NCBI RefSeq assembly: GCF_900104385.1 | Contig: NZ_FNJA01000002.1 | Coordinates: 186,001 to 250,000 of the forward strand | Length of the DNA stretch: 64,000 nt | DNA from: Rhodoferax sp. OV413 | Lineage (GTDB): Bacteria; Pseudomonadota; Gammaproteobacteria; Burkholderiales; Burkholderiaceae_C | Direction: 5' to 3' | Part shown: one piece after another, positions 54,019 through 61,667 of the stretch | Layout of the letters: each line of letters opens with the position of its first letter | Position numbering within the stretch: position 1 is the first letter of the stretch | Translations under genes and position numbers: made by a program | The notes under the pieces: model-generated | The model's database searches: none | Seen by the model: only the letters and a program-made list of their open reading frames with translations | Told to the model about the DNA's origin: nothing

Positions 54019-54776
54019 AGTCCGGTCATTCTGCGGATGGCGGGGAAGTAGGCGCGGTAGGGCAGCAGCGCCAGGGCTTTCATCCACAGGGTGAAGCGCT
54101 TGGGGAAGTGGATCTCAAACTGGCCACGGCGCCAGCCGCGCAGTATGGCAAAAGCCGCTGCTTCGGGGGTGATCAGGGCCGGCATCTGGAAGTCGTTGTG
54201 CGCCGTTAGCGGGGTTTGCACAAAGCCCGGGCAGACCAGGCTGACGCCAAGGCCGCGGTCGTGCAGGTCCAGGTACAGGGTCTCGGCCAGGTTGATCAGC
54301 GCGGCCTTGGTCGGCCCGTAGGCCAGGCTCTGCGGCAGGCCGCTGTAGCCGGCCACGCTGGCCACCAGGCTGATGTGGCCATGGCCTTGCTGCAACAGCC
54401 GCGGCAGCACCGCGTCCAGCATGTGGAGCGCGCCCACGTAATTGACCTGCAGGTGCTGCTGCATCTCGGCCAGGCTGTAGGCGGTGGCGCGCTGCGGCCG
54501 GTAGTAGCCCGCGCAGTAAATCACCGCGTCCAGCCGCTCCAGCCCGTCGGCGGCGGCGCGCAGGGCTGCGGGGTCGGCGGCATCCAGCGGCAGGGCGCGC
54601 GCGCCCGGGTGCTCCGCCACAAAGCGTTCCAGCGCGTCGGCGTGGCGGGCCGACACCACCACCTGCGCGCCCTGGCCGTGCAGCAGCTGCGCCGTGGCAC
54701 GGCCGATGCCGCTGGAGGCGCCGATCAGCCACACGGTCTTGCCGCGCCAGTCGGTGATGGGGGGATTCAGTGCCAT
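54015..54776 (-). CDS. Short-chain dehydrogenase/reductase (lipid-operon SDR)
   Basis: A 253-residue classical SDR: NADP loop WLIGASSGIGRATAQLL, catalytic SVAGYSGLPQSLAYGPTKAALIN (Ser, YxxxK), then PGFVQTPLT. The C-terminal stretch FTLWMKALALLPYRAYFPAIRRM looks membrane-associated. It lies 64 bp downstream of the DUF3833 gene, from which it is separated by a dispersed repeat, and overlaps the NTF2-like gene. Confidence 0.87.
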   Translation of the reverse strand: MALNPPITDWRGKTVWLIGASSGIGRATAQLLHGQGAQVVVSARHADALERFVAEHPGARALPLDAADPAALRAAADGLERLDAVIYCAGYYRPQRATAYSLAEMQQHLQVNYVGALHMLDAVLPRLLQQGHGHISLVASVAGYSGLPQSLAYGPTKAALINLAETLYLDLHDRGLGVSLVCPGFVQTPLTAHNDFQMPALITPEAAAFAILRGWRRGQFEIHFPKRFTLWMKALALLPYRAYFPAIRRMTGL

Positions 54777-54788
54777 GCTGTGTGCTCT

Positions 54789-54842
54789 GTTTTTAATAGC
54801 TGCTTGCGCTGTTGATATATGCGCCAGAGGCCGATTTGGCTT
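54789..54842 (-). repeat. Dispersed repeat copy 11
   Basis: TTTTTAATAGCTGCTTGCGC then ATATGCGCCAGAGGCCGA. It sits between DUF3833 and SDR genes inside the operon, ending at the DUF3833 stop. Confidence 0.75.
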
Positions 54843-55365
54843 AACGTTTTGTAAAAGAGAGCGTGACTTCGCCCAGATGGATGCCCAGCTTGCTCATGCT
54901 GGCTTTGTTCAGCATCACCTTGTCGGTCACCAGGTACATCCAGTCGTCGAACTGCACGTGGTAGACCGTGCCATCGACCGGCAGCGCCAGCGTGTACTGC
55001 CAGTGGAAGGCGTTGCCGCTTTGCTCGCCCAGGGCCGCGCCCACCACGTCGTCGGCCCGGCCGCTGAAGCGGCCATCGGCGTCGCGGTGCAGCCGCCAGA
55101 CGCGCTTTTGCGTCGTGCCATCGGAATAGGTAAACGACTCGTCGAGCACGCCGTCGTCGCCGCTCCAGCTGCAGACCATCAGCACGGTGAAGCGCTTGAC
55201 CACCTTGCCGGACCGGTCGGTGAACACGCCGTACGCGTCCAGCGTGCCGTTGAAATAGCTGCGCAGGTCCAGCTTGGGCGTCTGGTTGGCGTAGTCGGCC
55301 ACCTGGGGCCCGGCGCAGCCCACCAGCACAGCGCTGGTGGCGAGTAGGAGAAGACGGCGTTTCAT
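54841..55365 (-). CDS. DUF3833 family lipoprotein
   Basis: A 174-residue lipoprotein: signal MKRRLLLLATSAVLVGCAG with lipobox LVGC. The mature part matches DUF3833 (LDLRSYFNGTLDAYGVFTDRSGKVVKRFTVLMVCSW...LDESFTYSDGTTQKRVW). Function unknown; the gene normally travels with the CFA-type methyltransferase and DUF1365 genes. Overlaps the MFS stop by four bases. Confidence 0.88.
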   Translation of the reverse strand: MKRRLLLLATSAVLVGCAGPQVADYANQTPKLDLRSYFNGTLDAYGVFTDRSGKVVKRFTVLMVCSWSGDDGVLDESFTYSDGTTQKRVWRLHRDADGRFSGRADDVVGAALGEQSGNAFHWQYTLALPVDGTVYHVQFDDWMYLVTDKVMLNKASMSKLGIHLGEVTLSFTKR

Positions 55366-56609
55366 AGGGAGTCCTTGGGGCGAATGATGAGCAGGTACAG
55401 CGCGCCGGCTGCAGCCAGCTTGAGCACGCAGGGCAGCAGGCAGTAGATGGCCGTCAGGGCGTGCAGCGCGGCCGCATCCTGGGCGCCGGGGGTGTAGCCC
55501 AGCCAGGCCAGCAGCGGCAGGGCCAGGCCGGCGGCCAGGGCCAGGTTCAGCTTGGTGGCGAAGTTCCACCAGCCAAAGTACAGGCCTGCGGTCTGGCTGT
55601 GGCTGCGCTGCACGATGCCGGCCAATAGCGCGCCGGGTAGGGCCAGGTCGGTGCCCAGCGCGATGCCGGACGCGGCGCAGACCAGCAGAAAGGCGACGCT
55701 GTCGCCCGCGCCCAGCAGCGCCGCACACACAAAAGCCGCCACCGCCACGCCCATGCCGACCAGCCAGGTGCGGGCCAAGCCCCAGCGCGGCACCAGCCGC
55801 AGCCAGAGCGGAATCGACACGGCGGCGCACACAAAGTAGGTGGCCAGGAACAGCGGCTGCAGCGCCTCGGCCGCCTGCAGCCGGTCTTGCACAAAGAACA
55901 GCACCAGGGTGGCGGGCACGGCGCTGGCAATGCCGTTCAGCAAAAACACCGCCAACAGCCGGCGGAACACCGGGTTGGCAAACGGCTGCCACAGCGCGGC
56001 GCGGTGCACGGCCTGGCGCTGCGGCTGCGGGCCGACGGCGCGGGTCCAGGCCAGCCAGCCCAGAGCCAGGCACAGCGCCAGCAGCAGCACGGTGGCCGGC
56101 AGGCCCAGCAGCACCGGCGCCACGCTGGCCACCACTACGCCGACCAGGCCCAGGCCTTCGCGCCAGCCGACCAGGCGGCTGCGCTGGCCCTCGTCGCCGC
56201 CCAGCAGCGCGGCCCAGGACTGGTGCAGCACGCCCAGGGTGCTGTAGGCGGTATAGGTCAGCACCAGCAGGGCGGCGGCCCATAGCAGCACATGCTGCTG
56301 GGTGGCAGGAAAGAACAGGCCCCAGAAGCCTAGCGCCATCAGCACCGCCGCCATGGCGGCCACCCCCAGCACGGCACGGGTGGAGCGAGCAAACAGCGCA
56401 TCGCCCCAGCGGCCTAGCAGCGGGTCGATCAGGCCGTCGAACAGCCGCGCGCCCAGCAGAATCTGCCCCAGCACCGCCAGCGGCACGCCCAGGGTGGTGG
56501 CGTAGTGGTGCGGCAGCACCACGTACAGCGGCAGCGCCACAAAGGCCAGCGGCAGACCCATCAGGCCGTAGGCAAAGCCGTTGCGGGGGCTGAAGGCGGC
56601 AGAGCTCAT
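55362..56609 (-). CDS. MFS transporter (lipid-operon type, GPH-like)
   Basis: A 415-residue transporter with about twelve helices. The opening NGFAYGLMGLPLAFVALPLYVVLPHHYA and GARLFDGLIDPLLGRWGD resemble the glycoside-pentoside-hexuronide/melibiose type; YFGWWNFATKLNLALAAGLALPLL is in the C-terminal half. In this operon it may move lipid precursors rather than sugars; this is inference. Start at MSSAAFSPRNG overlaps the preceding gene stop (ATGA). Confidence 0.85.
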   Translation of the reverse strand: MSSAAFSPRNGFAYGLMGLPLAFVALPLYVVLPHHYATTLGVPLAVLGQILLGARLFDGLIDPLLGRWGDALFARSTRAVLGVAAMAAVLMALGFWGLFFPATQQHVLLWAAALLVLTYTAYSTLGVLHQSWAALLGGDEGQRSRLVGWREGLGLVGVVVASVAPVLLGLPATVLLLALCLALGWLAWTRAVGPQPQRQAVHRAALWQPFANPVFRRLLAVFLLNGIASAVPATLVLFFVQDRLQAAEALQPLFLATYFVCAAVSIPLWLRLVPRWGLARTWLVGMGVAVAAFVCAALLGAGDSVAFLLVCAASGIALGTDLALPGALLAGIVQRSHSQTAGLYFGWWNFATKLNLALAAGLALPLLAWLGYTPGAQDAAALHALTAIYCLLPCVLKLAAAGALYLLIIRPKDSL

Positions 56610-57226
56610 GGATGGCCCGCCAGCAGCTGTTTGCGCATGGCCGGCTCCGATGTCTGGGGCGACAGCCAGATGCCGAAAAACAGGCGCGCGAAGTCTCCAT
56701 CGCTGACCTCGCCGGTGGGCTGGCCGTTGGTCAGGAAGCGGGCCGTGCGGGTCTGTGGCAGGTAGATGCCCAGGATGCGGTCGTCCTTCTTCACGTCGGG
56801 AAAGGCCGATTCCAGCTTCTGCTGCCACGCCTGGGCCTGTGCGTCGGAAATCGGCGCGCTGCGGCGCATCTCGGCCAGCGAGCGGCGGGCGATGTCGGCG
56901 CGGCTGAAGTCGCGCAGATAGCGCAGCTCCAGCGCGAACGGCGTGTCGGCATAGCGCGCGGCCTGGAAGCCGGGCGCCACCCAGAGTTGGGCGTCGTAGA
57001 TATCAAAGCCCCAGACCTTGAGCCGCGTGCTACCGCTGAGGCTGGCTTGCGGCACGGCAGTGGCGACTTCGCTGGGCAGCTCGGTGGCCCACAAATTCAA
57101 GCAAAACAGGCCGCTGGCGCACAGAGTACCTGCGCAGGCAGCTATTTTTTTAATAGCGTGTACTGCACAAGATTGATATTGCCCTTGTCGAAGGCGGCTT
57201 CGCAATAGGCCAGGTAGAACTCCCAT
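56606..57226 (-). CDS. Chalcone-isomerase-like exported protein
   Basis: The mature region from about residue 48 (TELPSEVATAVPQASLSGSTRLKVWGFDIYDAQLWVAPGF...ALELRYLRDF...ARLFFGIWLSPQTSEPAMR) matches the bacterial chalcone isomerase-like family of lipid operons. No ATG lies close to it. The only upstream ATG in frame is 57226, inside the 3' end of the CFA gene; from there the frame reads through a dispersed repeat, which encodes IKKIAACAGTLCASG and so builds a hydrophobic signal peptide. A TTG within the repeat is another possible start. Fatty-acid binding is the family expectation; isomerase activity is unlikely. Ends overlapping the MFS start. Confidence 0.75.
   Translation of the reverse strand: MGVLPGLLRSRLRQGQYQSCAVHAIKKIAACAGTLCASGLFCLNLWATELPSEVATAVPQASLSGSTRLKVWGFDIYDAQLWVAPGFQAARYADTPFALELRYLRDFSRADIARRSLAEMRRSAPISDAQAQAWQQKLESAFPDVKKDDRILGIYLPQTRTARFLTNGQPTGEVSDGDFARLFFGIWLSPQTSEPAMRKQLLAGHP
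57093..57158 (+). repeat. Dispersed repeat copy 12 (inside coding sequence ends)
   Basis: AAAACAGGCCGCTGGCGCAC, then AGTACCTGCGCAGGCAGCTA and TTTTTTTAATAGC. Read on the minus strand it gives the CFA-type gene its last residues (LLKK) and TAG stop, and gives the chalcone-isomerase-like protein its hydrophobic leader. Confidence 0.9.
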
Positions 57227-58380
57227 AAGCGCATAAACCTTTCGTCAAAACCGAGCTGCAGCACCTGGGTGCGGGCGGCCAGAAACTTGTCGCGCCAGCG
57301 GCGCAGGGTTTCGGCGTAGTCGGGGCCGAAGGCGAACTCGTCCACCACTTCCAGCCCGGCCGCGGCGGCTTCGCGGCGGAACTCGCGCGGGCACGGCAGG
57401 CAGCCGCCGGGGAAGATGTACTGCTGGATGAAGTCGGTGCTGGTGATGTAGCGCTCGAACAGGCTGTCGTCGATCACGATGCTCTGGATGCAGGCGCGGC
57501 CGCCGGGCTTGAGCAGGCGCGCCACGGTCTGGAAGTAGGTAGGCCAGTATTCGCGGCCTACGGCTTCGACCATCTCGACCGAGCAGATCGCGTCAAACGG
57601 CGCGTCGGCGATGTCGCGGTAGTCCTGCAGGCGCAGGTCGGCGCGGCTGTCCATGCCCAGGCGCTGCATGCGGGTGTTGGCAAAGGCCAGCTGCTCGGTG
57701 CTCAGCGTCACGCCGGTCACGCTGGCCTTGAATTCGGTGGTGCCCATCTCGGCCAGCGCGCCCCAGCCGCAGCCGATCTCCAGCACCCGGTCGCCGGGCT
57801 GCACCTGGGCCATGGCCAGCGCGCGGCGCACCTTGGCGTTTTGCGCCTCGCGCAGCGGCCGGTCCAGGTCGCCCTCGAACCAGGCCGACGAGTAGTTCAT
57901 GGTGTCGTCCAGCCACAGCGTGTAGAACGCGTTGCCCAGGTCGTAATGGGCGTGGATGTTCTTCTGGCTGTTGGCCTTGGTATTGCGGTTCAGCAAATGC
58001 TTGACGCGGTACCAGAGCCGGCCGATCCAGTGGCCGTAGACCACGTCTTCGATCTCCTGCCGGTTGCAGATGAACACGGTCAGCAGGTCGGTCAGATCCG
58101 GCGTGGTCCAGTCGCCGGCGATATAGGTTTCGGCCACGCCGATGTCGCCGGACTTGAGCGCGGCCGCGCAGATATTCCAGTTCTTCAGCGTCATGGCCGC
58201 GGTAGGCGCATCGCCGTGCTGCTGGTGGTTGCCGAAGACTTGCATGCTGCCGTCGGGCAGCTGCATGGTGATGCTGCCGTGGCGCAGGCGCTGCAGCAGC
58301 TTGAGCGCGGTGCGGGCCGCGGCGGGCGCGTCGGAAGGCACGCTGAAGCCGGGGGCGGTGGTGCTGGTGGTGGAGTTCAT
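57142..58380 (-). CDS. Cyclopropane-fatty-acyl-phospholipid synthase family methyltransferase
   Basis: A 412-residue SAM enzyme acting on unsaturated membrane phospholipids. The pattern is typical: HYDLGNAFYTLWLDDTMNYSSAWFEGDLDRPLREAQNAKVRRAL (split over residues about 150-195), SAM site VLEIGCGWGALAEM, and SVEMVEAVGREYWPTYFQTV, FIQQYIFPGGCLPCPREF. Together with DUF1365, FAD oxidoreductase, MFS and DUF3833 it marks the photo-oxidative/lipid-modification operon controlled by RpoE-ChrR in other proteobacteria. Product could be cyclopropane or methylated (furan-precursor) fatty acids. Start at MNSTTSTTAPG. The stop is provided by a dispersed repeat. Confidence 0.9.
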   Translation of the reverse strand: MNSTTSTTAPGFSVPSDAPAAARTALKLLQRLRHGSITMQLPDGSMQVFGNHQQHGDAPTAAMTLKNWNICAAALKSGDIGVAETYIAGDWTTPDLTDLLTVFICNRQEIEDVVYGHWIGRLWYRVKHLLNRNTKANSQKNIHAHYDLGNAFYTLWLDDTMNYSSAWFEGDLDRPLREAQNAKVRRALAMAQVQPGDRVLEIGCGWGALAEMGTTEFKASVTGVTLSTEQLAFANTRMQRLGMDSRADLRLQDYRDIADAPFDAICSVEMVEAVGREYWPTYFQTVARLLKPGGRACIQSIVIDDSLFERYITSTDFIQQYIFPGGCLPCPREFRREAAAAGLEVVDEFAFGPDYAETLRRWRDKFLAARTQVLQLGFDERFMRLWEFYLAYCEAAFDKGNINLVQYTLLKK

Positions 58381-58388
58381 CGCGTCTC

Positions 58389-59123
58389 TTATCTCGTCAC
58401 AAAATCTTTGGGGGGCAGCGGCTTGCGGAAGAAGCGCACGCGTTTGCGCCACAGCTGGAAGGCCTGCCAGTGGATGCGCGCGACCACGCCGAAGGTCATG
58501 GCCGGGTAGCGCCAGAGCGCGCGGCGGATGCTGGCGGCGGTGATCGGTTGCAGGCTGCCGCTGACGCTGGTGGCTATCAGCGCGCCCTGCGCGTCGTCAT
58601 AGTCGACGCGGGCCACGGTCTTGTCGCCGGCGCGCATGAAGCGGAAGCGGTAGCCGCCCTCGACCGGGCAGAACGGCGACACGTGGAACACCTTGGCGGC
58701 GGTCAATTCCACGCCGTAGCGGGGCTGGTCTAGCACATAGCAATGCCGTTCGCCAAAAGTGTTGTTGACCTCGACCACGATGGCGCGCAACGATCCGTCG
58801 GCGCGCTCGCAGTACCAGAAGCTCACCGGCTTGAAGGTATGGCCGAAGACCCGCGGGTAGCAGTGCAGCCAGATCTCGCCGTCGGCGTCGGAAATGCCTT
58901 CGCGCGGCAGAAGGGCTTCTATCCAAGCCAGCGCGCTGCCCTGGCCGTCGCCGTGGTCGGCGTCATAAAAGCTCAAGGCGGCGCGGCGGTTGATAGCCAG
59001 CGGGGTGCCGGCCAGCGAGCGCATCGGCAGCATCAAGAAATACGTGGGGTAGGCAAACGCATGGCGCACCGGGCGAAGCCGCGTGTGGCGCACCTGGCCG
59101 AAGCCGATCTGTGCCCGGTTCAT
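58389..59123 (-). CDS. DUF1365 domain-containing protein
   Basis: A 244-residue protein matching DUF1365: GQVRHTRLRPVRHAFAYPTYFLMLPM, LLTNPRVFG-like LHCYPRVFGHTFKPVSFWYCERADGSLRAIVVEVNNTFGERHCYVL, and KVFHVSPFCPVEGGYRFRF. Always found with the FAD oxidoreductase and CFA-type methyltransferase; its biochemical role is not known to me. The ATG overlaps the FAD gene stop (ATGA); the CFA gene starts 8 bp after its stop. Confidence 0.92.
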   Translation of the reverse strand: MNRAQIGFGQVRHTRLRPVRHAFAYPTYFLMLPMRSLAGTPLAINRRAALSFYDADHGDGQGSALAWIEALLPREGISDADGEIWLHCYPRVFGHTFKPVSFWYCERADGSLRAIVVEVNNTFGERHCYVLDQPRYGVELTAAKVFHVSPFCPVEGGYRFRFMRAGDKTVARVDYDDAQGALIATSVSGSLQPITAASIRRALWRYPAMTFGVVARIHWQAFQLWRKRVRFFRKPLPPKDFVTR

Positions 59124-60427
59124 GCCGCGCCCTTCAGCAGCTCGGCCACGGCCAGCCCGGCTTTCAAGCCGTCTTCATGGAAGCCGTAGCCCATCCAGGC
59201 GCCGCAGAAATAGGTGTGCTGCTGGCCCTGCAGCGCGGGCATGCGCTTTTGCGCCGCGATGGCGGCCAGGTCCAGGACCGGGTGTGCGTAGTCGTAAGTG
59301 CCCATGACATGGGTACGCGCGATGTCGCGGATTGGATTCAAGGAGACGACCACCGGCTGGCTCCAGGGCAGCGGCTGCAGCTTGTTCAGCCAGTAGTGCA
59401 GGCAGACGCGGCTGGATTCGGTATCCGTGGCCGGTGCGCGCTCGTAGTTCCAGGCGGCCCAGGCGCTGGGATTGCGCGGCAGCTGCGAGGCGTCGGTGTG
59501 CAGCACGGCGCGGTTGGCGTGGTAGTGGATAGCGCCCAGGGTGGCCTGCTCGGCTGCGCTGGGGGCGGCGAGCAAGGCCAGGGCCTGGTCGGAATGGGTT
59601 GCCAGCACCACTTTGTCGAAGCGCTCGGTGCGGGCGAAGCCGTGGGTCTGGCTGGTGATCTGCACACCGTCGGCCAGACGCTCTATGCGCTGCACCGGGC
59701 TGTCCAGGCGCTTGTCGGCAATGGGGGCGGTGATCTTGTCCACATAGTGCCGCGCGCCGCCGGTGACCGTCCACCACTGGGGCCGGTTCAGTACCTGCAG
59801 CAGGCCGTGGTTGTGGCAGAAGCGCACCATGGTGGCGACCGGGAACTGCAGCATCTGCGCGGTCGGGCAGCTCCAGATGCAGCCCATCATCGGCAGAAAG
59901 TACCAGTCGCGGAAGGCGCTGCCGAAGCGGTGCTGGTCGAGGAATTCACCCAGCGGCTGGGCCAGGGCGGCATCGTGGTTGTCCAAAGCCAGCAGGGTGG
60001 TGATCCGGTTGAAGCGCAGCAGGTCGCGCAGCATGCCCCAAAAGCGTGGGCTCCACAGGTTGCTGCGCTGGGCGAAGACGCTGCCCAGCGTGCTGCCGCT
60101 CCATTCCACATAGCGCTGGTCCGGGGTGCTGGCGGGTATCTGCGCCGAGAACGACATATCGGTCTTGGCCGTGGCCACGTCCAGCTCGACCAGTAGCTGG
60201 ATCAGCTGCGGGTAGGTGCGTTCGTTGAAGACCAGAAAGCCGGTGTCGACACCGTGCGTGACCAGGCCAGCGGGGGTGGGCAGGGTCAGGTCAACGGTAT
60301 GGGTGTGGCCGCCAAAGTAGCTACCAGCTTCGAACAGGGTGATGTCGGCCTGGCCGCGCAGCCGGTGCGCGACCGCCAACCCGGAAATGCCCGAGCCGAC
60401 GATGGCCAGTTTCAGTGGCCCGCCCAT
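59120..60427 (-). CDS. FAD-dependent oxidoreductase (amine oxidase/desaturase-like)
   Basis: A 435-residue flavoprotein: dinucleotide loop LAIVGSGISGLAVAHRLRG, then FEAGSYFGGHTHTVD, and C-terminal YFCGAWMGYGFHEDGLKAG, typical of the NAD/FAD-binding protein that heads DUF1365-CFA operons. It may oxidise or desaturate an acyl chain. Start at MGGPLKLAIVG (60427). A small frame of 85 codons ends on this start codon (TGATG). The operon promoter should lie in 60428-60793. Confidence 0.9.
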   Translation of the reverse strand: MGGPLKLAIVGSGISGLAVAHRLRGQADITLFEAGSYFGGHTHTVDLTLPTPAGLVTHGVDTGFLVFNERTYPQLIQLLVELDVATAKTDMSFSAQIPASTPDQRYVEWSGSTLGSVFAQRSNLWSPRFWGMLRDLLRFNRITTLLALDNHDAALAQPLGEFLDQHRFGSAFRDWYFLPMMGCIWSCPTAQMLQFPVATMVRFCHNHGLLQVLNRPQWWTVTGGARHYVDKITAPIADKRLDSPVQRIERLADGVQITSQTHGFARTERFDKVVLATHSDQALALLAAPSAAEQATLGAIHYHANRAVLHTDASQLPRNPSAWAAWNYERAPATDTESSRVCLHYWLNKLQPLPWSQPVVVSLNPIRDIARTHVMGTYDYAHPVLDLAAIAAQKRMPALQGQQHTYFCGAWMGYGFHEDGLKAGLAVAELLKGAA

Positions 60428-60684
60428 CAGGCCGCCTGGCGAAGGAAAGTGGCTGCGAAGCACCCCGATGCGAACGAGGGAGTGAGGGAGGAGGAGAACC
60501 GCCCCGGGGTATCGTGCCTGCACACAGTGTGCGGACGGCTTCGCTGCCAGAAAAAGGTGTGTACCGCAGATGCAGCAACCCGGCTATGGAGCGGCGCTGG
60601 CCGCAATAAGTTCCCGGGCCATGCCACCGCGGAGGGGTAAAGGAATGTGAAGCGGGTAGATCGCATGGGGTGATAATATACCAA
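60427..60684 (-). CDS. Possible small upstream ORF, 85 codons
   Basis: The frame starts MVYYHPMRSTRFTFLYPSAV and stops exactly on the ATG of the FAD gene (TGATG overlap), which would allow coupling. It is rich in Ser, Arg, Pro and His, has no recognisable domain and no clear ribosome-binding site. It may be chance. Besides this frame the gene-free stretch 60428-60793 holds a GCACAC-A-GTGTGC dyad at 60520-60532 and the inverted repeat at 60687-60701. Confidence 0.25.
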   Translation of the reverse strand: MVYYHPMRSTRFTFLYPSAVAWPGNLLRPAPLHSRVAASAVHTFFWQRSRPHTVCRHDTPGRFSSSLTPSFASGCFAATFLRQAA

Positions 60685-60686
60685 TC

Positions 60687-60701
60687 AGTCACTTTGTGAC
60701 T
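60687..60701. promoter_or_regulatory. Inverted repeat in the lipid-operon/ferritin divergent region
   Basis: AGTCAC-TTT-GTGACT, perfect 6-bp arms, next to the AT-rich TGATAATATA. It lies between the divergent FAD-operon and ferritin-like gene, about 93 bp before the latter, and resembles a TetR- or bZIP-like dyad operator. Confidence 0.45.
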
Positions 60702-60793
60702 AACAAGTTTTATTTACCGCGCCCCCCGATGTTTTCACCATCCTGCAATGTCACCCTGAACGCCTAGAATGAAGCCAGTTATGAAGGATTGCC

Positions 60794-61666
60794 ATGCTCT
60801 ACCCTGAACTTTTTAAGCAACTCGAAGCCGTGCGTTGGAATATGGAAAAAGATGTTCCATGGGCTGACTTCGATCCGAGCCTGTTGACCGACGAACAGGC
60901 GCAGACCATCAAGATGAACGCCATCACCGAATGGGCGGCTTTGCCGGCCACCGAGATGTTCTTGCGCGACAACCAGGACGACAGCGATTTCTCCGCCTTC
61001 ATGTCGGTCTGGTTCTTTGAAGAGCAAAAGCATTCGCTGGTGTTGATGGAGTACCTGCGCCGCTTCCGCCCCGATCTCGTGCCCACCGAAGAAGAGCTGC
61101 ACGACATCCGCTTCGAGTTTGACCCTGCGCCCGCGCTGGAGACGCTGATGCTGCATTTCTGCGGCGAGATCCGTTTGAACCATTGGTACCGCCGGGCCAG
61201 CGAGTGGCATTCCGAGCCGGTGATCAAGAACATCTACACCAAGCTCAGCCAGGACGAAGCCCGCCACGGCGGCGCCTACCTGCGCTACATGAAGCGCGCC
61301 ATCAACAACGTGGGCAACGAAGCCCGCACCGCCTTCACCAAGGTTGGCGTGCTGATGGCCAGCGCCCGCCGCACGGCCCAGGCGCTGCACCCGACCAATC
61401 TGCACGTGAACGAGAGCCTGTTCCCGCGCGACACCATCCAGAGCCGCCTGCCCGACCCAGCCTGGCTGGAGCACTGGCTGGACACGCAGATCAAGTTCGA
61501 CGCGGTGTGGGAGGGCAAGGTGGTCGATCGCATCCTGCACAACCTGAGCCTGCTGATGGACCGCAGCTTCAAGACCGTGCAAGAGCTGAACCGCTACCGC
61601 AAAGAGATCAGCAAAGAGCTGGCCGACAGCGCGGCCGCCACGCCGCCCACGCCAGCGGCAACCTGA
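60794..61666 (+). CDS. Ferritin-like diiron protein
   Basis: A 290-residue helical protein. Diiron-type ligands are seen as EWAALPATEMF, EEQKH (ExxH) and later HFCGEIRLNHW and QDEARH (ExxH), giving the paired E...ExxH pattern of ferritin-like oxygenases and acyl-ACP-desaturase relatives. Often annotated simply as ferritin, but its length suits a diiron oxidase or desaturase better. It is divergent from the lipid operon and may act in the same lipid chemistry; this is inference. Convergent with, and 1 bp from, the next gene. Confidence 0.8.
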   Translation: MLYPELFKQLEAVRWNMEKDVPWADFDPSLLTDEQAQTIKMNAITEWAALPATEMFLRDNQDDSDFSAFMSVWFFEEQKHSLVLMEYLRRFRPDLVPTEEELHDIRFEFDPAPALETLMLHFCGEIRLNHWYRRASEWHSEPVIKNIYTKLSQDEARHGGAYLRYMKRAINNVGNEARTAFTKVGVLMASARRTAQALHPTNLHVNESLFPRDTIQSRLPDPAWLEHWLDTQIKFDAVWEGKVVDRILHNLSLLMDRSFKTVQELNRYRKEISKELADSAAATPPTPAAT

Positions 61667-61667
61667 G

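Noticed and set aside
55362-56828. Longer N-terminus for the MFS transporter
   Set aside because: The extra residues overlap the chalcone-isomerase-like gene and are not hydrophobic or conserved; the start at 56609 gives the usual four-base overlap.
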